Assembly: GCA_021648405.1 (NCBI GenBank)
Contig: JAKISX010000014.1
Span: 1-32,031, forward strand
Direction: 5' to 3'
Length of the DNA stretch: 32,031 nucleotides
Origin: Sulfurimonas sp.
GTDB taxonomy: Bacteria > Campylobacterota > Campylobacteria > Campylobacterales > Sulfurimonadaceae
A model generated the notes under the pieces. It was not told where the DNA came from. It did no database searches and saw nothing but the letters and a program-made list of their open reading frames with translations. Of this stretch, positions 22,054 to 31,732 are shown in pieces (the stretch's first letter is position 1; every line of letters starts with the position of its first letter). The position numbers and the translations under genes are program-made.

Positions 22054-23827
22054 TATATTCTAACTCCAAAAGCTTGTTGTAGATTTTTGAAACAATTTCT
22101 CCAGCAGCAGCCCCTCCATGCCCACCATGTTCTACTACGACAGAAACAATATACTGTGGATTTTTATATGGACCATATGATGTAAACCAAGCGTGTGAAC
22201 GCCTATAATACTCCATGTCACGCTCTAAAATTCTATTTTCAATGTCTTGCATGATTCCAACAACTTGAGCTGTTCCTGTTTTGCCAGCAATTTTAACTTT
22301 TGAGCTTAGATGATTTATTGCTGTCCCTTTTGGATGATTACATACTTCATACATAGATTTTCTAATAAGTGAGATTCTTTTTAATTCATCTTTGTTTAAT
22401 ACATCAATAATTTTTGGCTTTACCACTTTGTCACCAATTTTTTTTGCAATAAATGGTGTTGGAAGCTTTGATGTTGCCATTAAAGCAGTAAATTGTGCTA
22501 TTTGAATTGGCGTAACTAAAAAGTCACCCTGCCCTATGGATGTATTTACAGTTTCTCCAATGTACCAAGAACGATTATATTTTTTTCTTTTCCACTCACG
22601 CGAAGGTACTGTTCCAATAAACTCATTTGGTAAATCTATCCCTGTTTTTTTACCAAGCCCATATCGGATAAATCCATCACTCATTTTTTTTATTCCAACT
22701 TTTAAACTTCCTTTGTAAAAATAATCATCACAACTCTCACGGATAGCTTTTTTGATTCCAGTTTCAGAATGGCCTTGTTTTTTCCAACATCTAAAAACTC
22801 TTTTTCCAAGTGGCATTGAAGATTTACAATCAACATTCCAATAAGGGCTAATTCCATTTGTTAAATAGATTAAACCAAGACCAGTTTTAATGGTAGATGC
22901 TGGTGGATATAGACCATGGGTAGTTTTATTTGTAAACGGCTTATCTATGCTATTTGATAAAAGAGCCCATTCTTTATGAGATATTCCAGATACAAAAGTA
23001 TTTAAATCATATTCAGGAAAGCTACTAGAAGATAATATTGCTCCATCAACTCTCATCACAATAACTGAACCTGCTTTTTGTGTAAATAATGAAGATATAT
23101 ATTTTTGTAGCTCAATATCAATATTTAAAATCAACCTTCTATCTTCTTTGGCTTTGGAGTATGATAATTCTTTTATCACTTGATTATTAGCATTTACTTT
23201 AACTTTTTTACTACCAGCTTCACCTTGAAGATAACTATTATAATATTTCTCAATTCCAACTTTACCAGCATAACCAATTAGTTTTAATAAAGCATTATCG
23301 TCAATATCTTTAGCATTAGCGCGAGACACATACCCTATAGAGTGTGCCGCAATTTCACTATATGGATAATGTCTTTTTGGAGATGGAACAATTTTTATAT
23401 TTTCGCGAAGACTTAGCTTAGTGTAAACAGGCATCATTTTGTCATATGAAATAAAATCAACTATATCGATAAAATCATGGTTATAGTATGAATCATATTT
23501 TTTATATGCTTTAATAAGTTTTTTAGGATCAAGTTCTGGAATCAAAGATATGATTTTTTTAATCTCTGTATCAAAAATTTCTTTATTTTTCTTTTGAGTT
23601 AGGTGTGGTTTTAGTTGTATTTTAAATCCAAGTTTATTTATGGCAATTGGTCTATTTTTATTATCTAATATCTCACCGCGTACAGGAGCAATTTTTTCTA
23701 TTTTTATTGTGTTGTTTTGAGATAGTTTTTCATAATATGTATTTGACTCTATAGCTAAAGAAAAAACCCTAACTATCAAAGCTAGCCATATCGATATAAA
23801 CATAAATAGAATAAATTTTATTTTCAC
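22043..23827 (-). CDS. mrdA: Penicillin-binding protein 2 (elongasome transpeptidase)
   Basis: A 594-residue class B PBP. A single N-terminal TM anchor (about 4-25) is followed by the dimerisation/pedestal domain, with RGEILDNKNRPIA at 50-62 and YPYSEIAAHSIGYV at 154-167. The transpeptidase domain has S311-T-I-K314 (active Ser), S365-C-D367 and K516-T-G518. It cross-links lateral-wall peptidoglycan with RodA and the MreB system. It is the last gene of the twelve-gene minus-strand run; its start overlaps the preceding small membrane gene by 4 nt, and its tail overlaps the antiporter gene. Confidence 0.95.
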   Translation of the reverse strand: MKIKFILFMFISIWLALIVRVFSLAIESNTYYEKLSQNNTIKIEKIAPVRGEILDNKNRPIAINKLGFKIQLKPHLTQKKNKEIFDTEIKKIISLIPELDPKKLIKAYKKYDSYYNHDFIDIVDFISYDKMMPVYTKLSLRENIKIVPSPKRHYPYSEIAAHSIGYVSRANAKDIDDNALLKLIGYAGKVGIEKYYNSYLQGEAGSKKVKVNANNQVIKELSYSKAKEDRRLILNIDIELQKYISSLFTQKAGSVIVMRVDGAILSSSSFPEYDLNTFVSGISHKEWALLSNSIDKPFTNKTTHGLYPPASTIKTGLGLIYLTNGISPYWNVDCKSSMPLGKRVFRCWKKQGHSETGIKKAIRESCDDYFYKGSLKVGIKKMSDGFIRYGLGKKTGIDLPNEFIGTVPSREWKRKKYNRSWYIGETVNTSIGQGDFLVTPIQIAQFTALMATSKLPTPFIAKKIGDKVVKPKIIDVLNKDELKRISLIRKSMYEVCNHPKGTAINHLSSKVKIAGKTGTAQVVGIMQDIENRILERDMEYYRRSHAWFTSYGPYKNPQYIVSVVVEHGGHGGAAAGEIVSKIYNKLLELEYIKQ

Positions 23828-24276
23828 AAAGCACTCACAATCAAGAATTCAATTATTATATAGTAAATTATATAGTAACTAATCCCAACTAAAGGGACTA
23901 AAAATATACTGGACATAAGTAGATTAAAAAAATAAAAGCCAATATATGCAAATAAAACTATAGATATTCTTATGCATGGTTTACAGTTAAAATTTTGCTC
24001 TATTTTTGGCAATACAAACTTATATACCAATCCAAAATATATAATGGTGCTAAAAAGTAAATATCCTTTTTCACTTTCAAAAACTAGTAAACAAAACATA
24101 ACCAAAAAAACAGCTATAAAGTCATCATTTTTAAGAAATTTAATAAAAAATAAAAATAAAACACCAAGAAGTGGCGGTAAAAAAAGGTATATACTACTTA
24201 AACTCTCATATATTACAAATAATGCAACATATACTAAAGGAGTTAAATGTTTTTTATTAGAGATACTTCGTTGCAT
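23824..24276 (-). CDS. Small polytopic membrane protein in the mreD position
   Basis: A 150-residue very hydrophobic protein with about five membrane segments (LTPLVYVALFVIYESLSSIY, LPPLLGVLFLFFIKF, FIAVFLVMFCLLVF and others). It lies directly upstream of mrdA with a 4-nt overlap, where many bacteria carry mreD, and its size and topology fit MreD. Sequence similarity is too weak for me to assert it. The start at 24276 overlaps the acetyltransferase gene by 34 nt and lacks a clear ribosome site; no other ATG lies before the first membrane segment. Confidence 0.75.
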   Translation of the reverse strand: MQRSISNKKHLTPLVYVALFVIYESLSSIYLFLPPLLGVLFLFFIKFLKNDDFIAVFLVMFCLLVFESEKGYLLFSTIIYFGLVYKFVLPKIEQNFNCKPCIRISIVLFAYIGFYFFNLLMSSIFLVPLVGISYYIIYYIIIEFLIVSAL

Positions 24277-24701
24277 ATTGGAAAGTGTTTACATTTAATA
24301 CAATCGGCCCATATTTTATGTTCAGGGAGTGACTCTTTTGGAATTTCTGTAAAATCTAATCTCTCAAAAAAAGATTGTTTATAGGTAAGACTCAATACTT
24401 TTTGTAGTCCAAGTTCTTTACCTTCATCTAAAAGTTTTAAAACTAAATTTTCACCAATGCTCTTACCTCTAGAACTTTGTTTTACCACAAGTGATCTAAT
24501 TTCACCTAATGATGGTGAATGTATATGAAGCGCACAAAAAGCGATAAGTTCATTGTCTTTAAAACACAATGTATATGATCTAATATTTGTAGCTATCTCG
24601 TCATCACTTCTTTCTAAAATAATACCAGATTCAACCTCCGGTGCTACTAGTTTTTGCATGCTTGTAATATTACCGAGCTTTGCTTTTTGATATTTAATCA
24701 T
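24243..24701 (-). CDS. GNAT acetyltransferase, N-acetylglutamate synthase-like
   Basis: A 152-residue GNAT-fold enzyme. The acetyl-CoA loop region is IRSLVVKQSSRGKSIGENLV. Flanking blocks, including MQKLVAPEVESGIILERSDD, IRSYTLCF, LTYKQSFFERLDF, PEHKIWADCIKC and KHFPICNE, match the short stand-alone acetyltransferases annotated as N-acetylglutamate synthase (first step of arginine synthesis) in this phylum and its relatives. The IRSY and IWADCIKC motifs are the best support. The two Cys pairs near the C-terminus (CIKC, and C after FPI) may bind metal. It overlaps engB by 8 nt, so it is translated within the same run. Confidence 0.82.
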   Translation of the reverse strand: MIKYQKAKLGNITSMQKLVAPEVESGIILERSDDEIATNIRSYTLCFKDNELIAFCALHIHSPSLGEIRSLVVKQSSRGKSIGENLVLKLLDEGKELGLQKVLSLTYKQSFFERLDFTEIPKESLPEHKIWADCIKCKHFPICNEVSLIKNI

Positions 24702-25311
24702 TAGTTGAATAACCCTCTAGCAAATCAAATAATATTTTATTGACTTTTGCTAAACCTTTCTTTTTAGAACTTGAAACCATTATTGCATGTGGAAACTCTT
24801 TTCTTAGTTTGTTTTGTTCTTTTTGATTTAGTTTATCTACTTTTGTAAAGAGTTGAAGTATGTATTGAGAATCATTAGAATTTTCAACTAAAAAATCACT
24901 TACTGATTTGTCTATATCAAGGTTTGGATGCCTACAATCAACAAGGTGGATAAAGACTTTTATATTTTTACGAGATGCAATATAGTCAGTTAAATTTTTT
25001 TCCCAATCGCTTTTAATGCTTTTTGAAACCTTCGCATAACCAAAACCTGGCAAGTCAACAAATTTAGCAAATTTTTTCTGAGAGTTATCTCTATCCATAA
25101 AAGTTACATCAAAATAATTAATTAATCTTGTTTTTCCTGGAGAAGATGATACTTTAGCCAATCCTTTGTGGTTAGTTAACGCATTTAAAAGTGAGCTTTT
25201 GCCTACATTAGATCTAGCCATAAACACTACTTCATCTTGGATTAAAGATTCTGGTGCTCCTTTTATATTTGGAGCTGAAATTACAAATTTTGAATCTACT
25301 ATTTCAATCAT
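24694..25311 (-). CDS. engB: Ribosome biogenesis GTP-binding protein EngB/YsxC
   Basis: A 205-residue TRAFAC GTPase. G1 is ARSNVGKSSLL (about 32-42), G2 is in SSPGKTRLINYF, G3 is DLPGFGYAKV, G4 is TKVDK and G5 is SSSKKKG. EngB assists late 50S subunit assembly and is usually essential. The N-terminal FVISAPNIKGAP is the typical family start. It overlaps lptA upstream by 8 nt and the acetyltransferase gene downstream by 8 nt. Confidence 0.95.
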   Translation of the reverse strand: MIEIVDSKFVISAPNIKGAPESLIQDEVVFMARSNVGKSSLLNALTNHKGLAKVSSSPGKTRLINYFDVTFMDRDNSQKKFAKFVDLPGFGYAKVSKSIKSDWEKNLTDYIASRKNIKVFIHLVDCRHPNLDIDKSVSDFLVENSNDSQYILQLFTKVDKLNQKEQNKLRKEFPHAIMVSSSKKKGLAKVNKILFDLLEGYSTND

Positions 25312-25768
25312 TTTTTTCCTCTTTTAAATCAAATATCATTATAACTGGCTTATTAGTTTTGCCTTTTGCCTTAGCTTTACCCTCTATTGTTTTTATAATA
25401 ACTTCATCTCCAATAATTTCATTTTTTTCACCAATTTGAATTATATGGACATCAGTATAGAAATAATATTCTTTTGTAAGTGGTTTATAGATGGCTTTTT
25501 GTGATATTCCTCTATATTTTTCCCCAGTTTGTGTCTCTATTATAAACGATACATTACCCTTCGCTATAAATTTTGTTGGTTTATTATTCACATCTGTATA
25601 AATGGTAACTTTAGATGCATTAAGCTCATCACTACCTTTAACTATACTTACATCACCTATAAATGTCGATATTCCCTTGCTTTGATCTGATTCAAATGAT
25701 TTTGCTTTAACTCGTAGTTCATTTGCATATATAGATGTTGTTATTAAAATTATTAAAATTATTTTCAT
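25304..25768 (-). CDS. lptA: LPS-transport periplasmic protein LptA (OstA-like)
   Basis: A 154-residue protein. A signal peptide (KIILIILITTSIYA) ends before NELRVKAKSF. The beta-jellyroll OstA domain shows SKGISTFIGDVSIVKGSDEL, ASKVTIYTD and KFIAKGNVSFIIET. LptA bridges inner and outer membrane in lipopolysaccharide export. The next gene upstream encodes an LptC-like protein and kdsC is one further, a typical LPS gene grouping. The C-terminal tail is Lys-rich and polar. Confidence 0.9.
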   Translation of the reverse strand: MKIILIILITTSIYANELRVKAKSFESDQSKGISTFIGDVSIVKGSDELNASKVTIYTDVNNKPTKFIAKGNVSFIIETQTGEKYRGISQKAIYKPLTKEYYFYTDVHIIQIGEKNEIIGDEVIIKTIEGKAKAKGKTNKPVIMIFDLKEEKND

Positions 25769-26292
25769 TAGTTTTTCTCTTGCGCGTTATAGACAGCATA
25801 GACATTTTCTGATTTAATTGTGTTGTTTTTATTATCATATATAATTTTACTACCACTAACTTTATTTAATCCCATATGCGATACATATCCAACTTCGCTT
25901 ATCGCTATATCTGTGGTTTTATTATATATAACTTCTTGTGAAAAAAAACTTAAGCCATCCTCTCTGCTAAATCTTACATCTCCATTTAGATAAGTAGTAT
26001 CACCTTTATATAATCCTTCTTTTGCTTTCATATTTACTATATATTTTTTGGAGTTATCACTATAATCGATATTTTTAATAACATATCTATCTTCATACTT
26101 AATAGCTTCATTACCTTTCATTAGTGTAATTAACCCTGTTTTATCTAATTCATATAATGTGAATGAAAATAAACTAAATTGAGGCACTTCATCAAGTTTT
26201 GCTTTTTTTAATTTCATTGGTTCAAATAAAAAATAAATCATCGATAAACCAATAACGACTAATGATAAAAAAAGGTTTATACTCAAAGCCAA
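25768..26292 (-). CDS. lptC: LptC-like LPS export protein
   Basis: A 174-residue protein with one N-terminal TM helix (about 4-24, SINLFLSLVVIGLSMIYFLF) and a periplasmic beta-rich domain with repeated strand patterns (AKEGLYKGDTTYLNGDVRFS, SKIIYDNKNNTIKSENVYAV) like LptC/LptA. LptC accepts LPS from the LptBFG extractor and passes it to LptA. Sequence conservation is low, so the call relies on topology plus position between kdsC and lptA. It overlaps kdsC by 10 nt and lptA by 1 nt. Confidence 0.83.
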   Translation of the reverse strand: MALSINLFLSLVVIGLSMIYFLFEPMKLKKAKLDEVPQFSLFSFTLYELDKTGLITLMKGNEAIKYEDRYVIKNIDYSDNSKKYIVNMKAKEGLYKGDTTYLNGDVRFSREDGLSFFSQEVIYNKTTDIAISEVGYVSHMGLNKVSGSKIIYDNKNNTIKSENVYAVYNAQEKN

Positions 26293-26777
26293 ACACCTAA
26301 AAAATCATCTTTTTGATCATTTTGTTCAACTAGTATATCTATCATTTCGCGAACAGCACCATCGCCACCATTGCGCGATAGCACAAAATTTACAATACCC
26401 TTAATATCATCAACACCATCATTTGGGGTGAAACTTTTTCCAACTAATTTAAGCATCGCATAATCATTCAAATCATCGCCTATAGCGCTAACTTCATAAT
26501 TTTTTAAGCCAAGAGAATTGATTAGTTTTTTTAAAACTTCCCCTTTGTTTTTTATGCCTTGATAACAATGTTTTATTCCAAGTTCTTCTGCTCGTCTTTG
26601 AACCATTTTAGAATTTTTACCAGTTATTATAGCTACATCATTACCAATTTTTATCCAAGTAGTTATGCCAAGGCCATCTTTTACATTAAAAGCTTTAAGC
26701 TCAATACCGTCGGATGTATAGATAAGACTACCGTCACTTAAGCAACCATCTACATCCAAAACGATAAGCTTTATCAT
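26283..26777 (-). CDS. kdsC: 3-deoxy-D-manno-octulosonate 8-phosphate phosphatase
   Basis: A 164-residue HAD phosphatase of the small, capless KdsC type. Motif I is LDVDGCLSDG with nucleophile D8 and acid D10, followed by IYTSDGIELKAFNVKDG. Motif II is in VAIITGKNS, the Lys motif in GIKNKGEVLKKL, and the motif III acidic pair in IGDDLNDYAML. It dephosphorylates Kdo-8-P before activation for lipid A-core assembly. The adjoining lptC/lptA genes support the LPS role. It overlaps hisB by 4 nt. Confidence 0.93.
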   Translation of the reverse strand: MIKLIVLDVDGCLSDGSLIYTSDGIELKAFNVKDGLGITTWIKIGNDVAIITGKNSKMVQRRAEELGIKHCYQGIKNKGEVLKKLINSLGLKNYEVSAIGDDLNDYAMLKLVGKSFTPNDGVDDIKGIVNFVLSRNGGDGAVREMIDILVEQNDQKDDFLGVWL

Positions 26778-27346
26778 AGCACTTCTTTAGTGCTTGGTAT
26801 TGCGATTTTGTCATTCTTTGTTGTAGCTCTACGAATAGCTACACCAATAGATTTAAAAGCTGCTTCTATGATATGATGCTTGTTTTTTCCGCGTTTTTGA
26901 ACAATATGCACGCTAATACTTGCGTTTAAAACAAATGCTCTAAAAAATTCTTCAACAAGCTCAGTATCAAACTCTCCAACTTTACCGCTTAGATTTAAGT
27001 CATAAACTAAAAAAGGTCTATTGCTAAGGTCTATATCACATTCCACACATGCCTCATCCATCACTATAGCAGTGTTTGCAAAGCGTTCTATAGATTTTGC
27101 AGGATATAAAGACTCACAAAGCAATGAACCGATAACTATACCAACATCTTCAACGCTATGGTGATCATCAATGTGTATATCTCCTATGCATTTTACATCT
27201 AAGTCAATCAATGAATGTTTTGAAAAACTCTCAAGCATATGATTTAAAAAACCAACACCAGTATCTATATTACTCTTCCCAGTTCCGTAAAGATTTAATG
27301 AAACACTAATATTTGTTTCTTTTGTTTTTCTTGTTTTTGTAGTCAT
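26774..27346 (-). CDS. hisB: Imidazoleglycerol-phosphate dehydratase
   Basis: A 190-residue monofunctional enzyme of histidine synthesis. Manganese-binding motifs are visible: GVGFLNHMLESFSKHSL (22-38), GDIHIDDHHSVEDVGI (about 45-60, with the HHxxE core), and the second half repeat KRGKNKHHIIEAAFKSIGVA. It lacks the N-terminal phosphatase domain of E. coli HisB. It is the only histidine gene in the window and is wedged between kdsC (4-nt overlap) and rlpA (1-nt overlap), within an otherwise envelope-related run. Confidence 0.95.
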   Translation of the reverse strand: MTTKTRKTKETNISVSLNLYGTGKSNIDTGVGFLNHMLESFSKHSLIDLDVKCIGDIHIDDHHSVEDVGIVIGSLLCESLYPAKSIERFANTAIVMDEACVECDIDLSNRPFLVYDLNLSGKVGEFDTELVEEFFRAFVLNASISVHIVQKRGKNKHHIIEAAFKSIGVAIRRATTKNDKIAIPSTKEVL

Positions 27347-28161
27347 TAATTATCCCTTACTATAAATGAATTTTGAAATATACTATCAGCTTTGTAGTCA
27401 CGCGCTTCTTGCTCACTCTTAAAACCGCTAAGCCACACCTTAAATGAACGAGAACCATCTTTGTTATTGATATCTTTAATTATAGTCCTATAACCATCAA
27501 GTCCATTATGTAGTGTTTGTGTTTTCAAAGCTCCATTAAAGTTGGCAAATGAACCAATTTGAATTGCAAAATTAGCCGCTTGAGCCTCTTGCGGTATAGA
27601 TTTTAATTGCTTTGTAGGAGAAATGGTTTTTTTACCTCTAACTTGAAAACCTAAAATTTCTATCTCAACAGGCACAACACCAACACCAACCATCTTTATT
27701 TTATGTGCAGCAGCGCTTGATAGGTCAATTATTCTAGTAGCTATAAATGGACCTCTGTCATTTATTCTAACCACTGTAATTAAACCATTAGATTTATTAG
27801 TAACTTTAACTATTGTATTCATTGGTAATGTTTTATGTGCAGCTGTCATATCATGCATATTATAAGTTTCACCATTTGATGTAAGCTTACCATGAAAATC
27901 TAGACCATACCAACTAGCTTTACCACTAAATTCATCGCCAACATGGACAACTGATGGATAGTATCTTATGCCACGAATTGTATATGCTCTCATTGTTGGA
28001 TGAGAGTGTGATTTTCTATCCATATTTTTTGAATGAGAGTCTTTATCTGCTGAATAAGTTTTAGGTGGCTTATATTTGATGTATGCTTTTTTACCCCTAG
28101 TGCTACATCCACTAAAAGCGATAATAACAAAAATTAAAAATATTATAGATAATTTATTCAT
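27346..28161 (-). CDS. rlpA: RlpA-type lipoprotein: double-psi beta-barrel and SPOR domain
   Basis: A 271-residue lipoprotein. The signal ends in lipobox FSGC (about 16-19), followed by a basic, His-rich linker. The DPBB catalytic domain (about 80-170) shows [36 protein letters not shown] and RINDRGPF, containing the Asp expected for lytic activity. The C-terminal SPOR domain (about 195-270, [14 protein letters not shown] to [13 protein letters not shown]) binds denuded glycan at division sites. RlpA of some bacteria is a septal lytic transglycosylase. It overlaps mltD by 8 nt, giving a pair of wall-cleaving enzymes. Confidence 0.92.
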   Translation of the reverse strand: MNKLSIIFLIFVIIAFSGCSTRGKKAYIKYKPPKTYSADKDSHSKNMDRKSHSHPTMRAYTIRGIRYYPSVVHVGDEFSGKASWYGLDFHGKLTSNGETYNMHDMTAAHKTLPMNTIVKVTNKSNGLITVVRINDRGPFIATRIIDLSSAAAHKIKMVGVGVVPVEIEILGFQVRGKKTISPTKQLKSIPQEAQAANFAIQIGSFANFNGALKTQTLHNGLDGYRTIIKDINNKDGSRSFKVWLSGFKSEQEARDYKADSIFQNSFIVRDN

Positions 28162-29380
28162 ATATTTTTAACCTTTCTCCTGTTCTTATAAGTGAACTTG
28201 AAAGATGGTTTTGTTGCTTAATATTGTAAACACTAACCTTGTGAGCTTTAGATATAGACTCTAAAGTATCACCTTTTTTAACTAAATAATAAAATTTACT
28301 GCTAATTTTGTTTATTTTAGAATTAGCAGCTACTGGGATAATGATTTTTTGTTTTAGTTTAAGTTTTGAATTTTTCATATTATTAAAATCCATAATAACT
28401 TTATATGTAACACCGTATCTTTTGCCAATATATGAAAGATTATCTCCTTTTTTTACTATGTGTACTTTATATGAGTTTTTTATAGCATCTCTTGTATAGT
28501 GTTGTTTAAATTCACTTAGTTTAATGTAAGGAATATAGATTTCATAATTTTTTTTATATGGTGGGACAAAATCATATTTAAGATGTCTATTTAATTTCTT
28601 TAATGTTTTTAATGGCAAATTTATTATTTTTGATACTCTTCTAAGCGATTCTCCGCCTGATAACATAACGGTTGACATAGAGTAGGCACTTGCACGATTT
28701 AATATATGTCCATACTCACTATCTAATAAAAATTTATCATCATTACCTATAAGAGCTAAGGCTATAATTTTTCTAATATACATCCTGCTCTCTTTTGGTA
28801 TATAGTTCTTTTTTGGGTCTAGTAAGACTAATAAGTCATCAGTTCCAGCTCTTCTTATACCCTTGCTTAATCTTCCACCACCACAATTATAAGCTATAGC
28901 AGCTAAGTACCATTTACCAAATCTATCGTGTAGATGAGAAAGAAATTTTGCAGCAGCTTTTGTTGATTTAATAGGGTCGCGTCTTTCATCTACATATTTA
29001 TCTATTTTTAAACCGAAACTTACTGCTGTTCGAGGCATGAATTGCCATAAACCAGCTGCGCTTTTTTTTGAATATGCTTTATTTGAAAAATTTGATTCCG
29101 CCATTGCAAGATATAAAAACTCCGGCGGAATATTGTGTTGAGCTAATATTTTTTTAACAGTTGGAATATAGATATAAGCATCATCCATAGCATTAAAAAA
29201 GTGTTTACTTCTGTATATTGCACTATTGTGCGCCCTCATTTTATTTAAAGTTTTATCATATAAAAATGATGCATCAATATCAAACGAGTCAAGAAGCTTA
29301 ATCTCTTTGTTGTGGTTAAAAGTATAATTTAGGTTTGCAAATAACGCAAAGGGTATTAGTAAAAATAATAAAAATTTCAA
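28154..29380 (-). CDS. mltD: Membrane-bound lytic transglycosylase D with two LysM repeats
   Basis: A 408-residue exported enzyme with signal [14 protein letters not shown]. The SLT-type catalytic domain (about 75-210) shows [20 protein letters not shown] with catalytic Glu, then [11 protein letters not shown] and [12 protein letters not shown]. Two C-terminal LysM repeats begin at [19 protein letters not shown] (about 309) and [18 protein letters not shown] (about 363). There is no lipobox, so it is probably soluble periplasmic despite the family name. A 40-nt gap to tatD is the only noticeable gap among the upper genes of this run. Confidence 0.93.
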   Translation of the reverse strand: MKFLLFLLIPFALFANLNYTFNHNKEIKLLDSFDIDASFLYDKTLNKMRAHNSAIYRSKHFFNAMDDAYIYIPTVKKILAQHNIPPEFLYLAMAESNFSNKAYSKKSAAGLWQFMPRTAVSFGLKIDKYVDERRDPIKSTKAAAKFLSHLHDRFGKWYLAAIAYNCGGGRLSKGIRRAGTDDLLVLLDPKKNYIPKESRMYIRKIIALALIGNDDKFLLDSEYGHILNRASAYSMSTVMLSGGESLRRVSKIINLPLKTLKKLNRHLKYDFVPPYKKNYEIYIPYIKLSEFKQHYTRDAIKNSYKVHIVKKGDNLSYIGKRYGVTYKVIMDFNNMKNSKLKLKQKIIIPVAANSKINKISSKFYYLVKKGDTLESISKAHKVSVYNIKQQNHLSSSLIRTGERLKIYE

Positions 29381-29420
29381 TTGTCATAACTTTGTTTTAA
29401 AATAAAAGTTTGATTTTATC

Positions 29421-30200
29421 CTAATAATGATTAAAAAAAAGTTTTATAGCATTATTTGTAGTAATATCTTCAACTTCTAGTAAAGGAATTTTTAATAATT
29501 CACTCATTTTTTGAGCTATAAATTTTGTATAAATAGGCTCATTTCTCTTCCCTCTATGGGGCGCTGGAGTTAAATATGGTCCATCTGTTTCAATTAGCAA
29601 TTTATCTCTAGGAATCTTAGGCAAGATATTTATTAATTTTTTTGCATTTTTAAAAGTTATAACACCACCAATACCAAAATAAAAACCGTTGTTAGCTAAC
29701 GATAAAAGCTCTTCATCCGCATTGTAGCAATGTAGCACTCCACCAACCTCTCCAGCATTTTGCTCAAGCAATATCTTTTTAGCATCAGATGAAGCATCTC
29801 TAATGTGAATAATAAGTGGCTTTTTATATTTTTTTGCAATCTTTATTTGGGCTATAAATATCTCTTTTTGTCTAAATTTTTCAACTTCTTTTTCCTCATC
29901 ACTACCTTCTAAGCGAAAATAATCCAATCCACACTCACCAACCGCTACACATTTTTTATTATCTAAATAAGAATCAAAATTTAAACTATCAAATCCATCT
30001 ATATCGTAAGGATGTATGCCAACTGCAAAATATACATCTCCATTTTTTTTTGATATTTCAACTGCATAATCAAGCGTATCAGCATCAGCACCTGGAATTA
30101 TAAATTTTTTTACACCATTGTTTCTTGCTCTATTTAAAACATCGTCTAAATCATCTTTATATTTTTCATTATCTAAGTGAATATGTGTATCTACTATCAT
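29421..30200 (-). CDS. tatD: TatD-family metal-dependent hydrolase/DNase
   Basis: A 259-residue TIM-barrel hydrolase. Metal ligands are visible in DTHIHLD (H6, H8), VGECGLDYFR (Glu), KPLIIHIRDA (His), VLHCYNADEE (His) and ETDGPYLTP (Asp). TatD proteins are 3'-5' exonucleases or deoxyribonucleases associated with DNA repair. It overlaps recN by 4 nt, so the two DNA-repair genes are coupled. Confidence 0.95.
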   Translation of the reverse strand: MIVDTHIHLDNEKYKDDLDDVLNRARNNGVKKFIIPGADADTLDYAVEISKKNGDVYFAVGIHPYDIDGFDSLNFDSYLDNKKCVAVGECGLDYFRLEGSDEEKEVEKFRQKEIFIAQIKIAKKYKKPLIIHIRDASSDAKKILLEQNAGEVGGVLHCYNADEELLSLANNGFYFGIGGVITFKNAKKLINILPKIPRDKLLIETDGPYLTPAPHRGKRNEPIYTKFIAQKMSELLKIPLLEVEDITTNNAIKLFFNHY

Positions 30201-31732
30201 TTGTTAGCCTCTAAAAGTTCTTTTGCAAACACTTTAGCTTCATTTGTGATGTTTTCTCCTGAAATAATCCTTGCAATTTCATCAATTCTATTTGACATAT
30301 TAAGCTGTGACACCATTGATTCATCATTTTCTTTATATATCAAAAAATGTTGGTCTCCCATTGATGTTAGCTGTGGTTGATGTGATATAACAAAGATTTG
30401 AAAGTATTTTGAGAGTTTTTTAAGCACTTTTGCTACACTCATAGACTCTTCCCCACTTAAGTTTGCATCTATCTCATCAAGCATTAAAACACCGTTATTT
30501 GAATTCATAAGTTCTGACTTTAAAGCAAGTATAGCTAATCTTAATCTGTTGAATTCTCCAGTGCTTACTTTGGATAATTCAATATTATTGAGTTGTATGT
30601 TAATCTCATCTAAGCCAAATACAGTTTTTTCACTCTTTTTTATAACAACTTTTGCATCTCTTAAATATAGCTCTTTTAAGTATGAATTTAAATCAGTTTC
30701 AAAAAAATCTACCTCCAGATGTCTTAAATTTGATAACTCTTCAGCTAAAGAATTTTCTTCAATAAATAATTTATCTACTCTAGCTTGCAAATCATCTTTT
30801 GTTATTTCAATATTTTCGTATTTATGAAGTTCTATGATTTTTTTTTCTTTATACTCAATAGCTTCTTTAATACCACCATATCTTCGTTTTAATTCTCCTA
30901 GTTCTTCTAATCTATTTAAAACAATCTCTATATCAACTTCATCTAAAGCGCTAAATTTTTCCTGAGCATTATCAAATATTGCTCTTAACTCATTCATACT
31001 ATCGTTAAAAAATGAGCTATCTACTTCAAGTGAATCAAGAACATTAAATACGCTGTTTTCGCTTTGAAATATAGTATTTGCATTTTCAAGAGAGTCTAAA
31101 ATTTTTTCTTTCTTTGAGAGTTCTTTTTTTATTTTTAATAACTCTTCGTCTTCAAATTCTTTGGGATTAATATTTTGTATTTTTTGTATTTCAAATTTGG
31201 CAAATTCTTTTAAGTCTATTATTTTTTTTTCTTCATCTTCTATGTTGTTTAGTTCAGTTTTTAAAGCTTTATGTTCTAAAAAAATCTTTTTGTATTTTTC
31301 TTTTACATTAAAAATATTTTTATTGTTTTTAGCAATTCTATTATCAAGAATATCTAATAGATTTTCATTCTCAAAATCACTAAAATCTTTTAAGCTAAGA
31401 TGTCTTAAGTTATTTGAAGAAAGTGATTGCATAACTTTTTTAGAGATACTTTGGTTGTTTATGAAATATCTTGATTTTTCTTTTTTTATATGTTTAAAAA
31501 CATTTACATCATCATTTTGTATCCCTGTCTCATCTGTATCTATATCCCATGTTACTTGTGATTCACACAGCGCAGCATCACAAGAATTTCCCCCAAGCGA
31601 AGTGAGAATAGAATCCATAAGTATAGACTTACCGCTGCCACTAGGTCCAGTAAAAACAATTAACCCTGATGTAAGGTTTAGCTCCACTTCTTTAAAACTA
31701 AGATAATCTCTTAAGTAAAATCTTTCTATCAT
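30197..31732 (-). CDS. recN: DNA repair protein RecN (SMC-like ATPase)
   Basis: A 511-residue SMC-family ATPase acting in double-strand-break repair. Walker A is GPSGSGKS (29-36) in a head that begins MIERFYLRDYLSFKEVEL. A long charged coiled coil (about 140-350) is followed by the signature VSTGEFNRLRLAILALKSEL, Walker B GVLMLDEIDANLSGEE and the VISHQPQL switch. It is shorter than E. coli RecN (553), which is usual in this phylum. The signature motif reads STGEFNR rather than LSGGE. The start codon overlaps the terminal TGA of an integrase remnant (AATGATAG), and the upstream ribosome-binding signal is poor, so its original upstream context may have been replaced. Confidence 0.93.
   Translation of the reverse strand: MIERFYLRDYLSFKEVELNLTSGLIVFTGPSGSGKSILMDSILTSLGGNSCDAALCESQVTWDIDTDETGIQNDDVNVFKHIKKEKSRYFINNQSISKKVMQSLSSNNLRHLSLKDFSDFENENLLDILDNRIAKNNKNIFNVKEKYKKIFLEHKALKTELNNIEDEEKKIIDLKEFAKFEIQKIQNINPKEFEDEELLKIKKELSKKEKILDSLENANTIFQSENSVFNVLDSLEVDSSFFNDSMNELRAIFDNAQEKFSALDEVDIEIVLNRLEELGELKRRYGGIKEAIEYKEKKIIELHKYENIEITKDDLQARVDKLFIEENSLAEELSNLRHLEVDFFETDLNSYLKELYLRDAKVVIKKSEKTVFGLDEINIQLNNIELSKVSTGEFNRLRLAILALKSELMNSNNGVLMLDEIDANLSGEESMSVAKVLKKLSKYFQIFVISHQPQLTSMGDQHFLIYKENDESMVSQLNMSNRIDEIARIISGENITNEAKVFAKELLEANK

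Noticed and set aside
31161-31706. A 181-codon plus-strand frame.
   Set aside because: Antisense to recN; its Phe/Ser/Leu-rich translation is the complement of the Lys/Glu-rich coiled coil.
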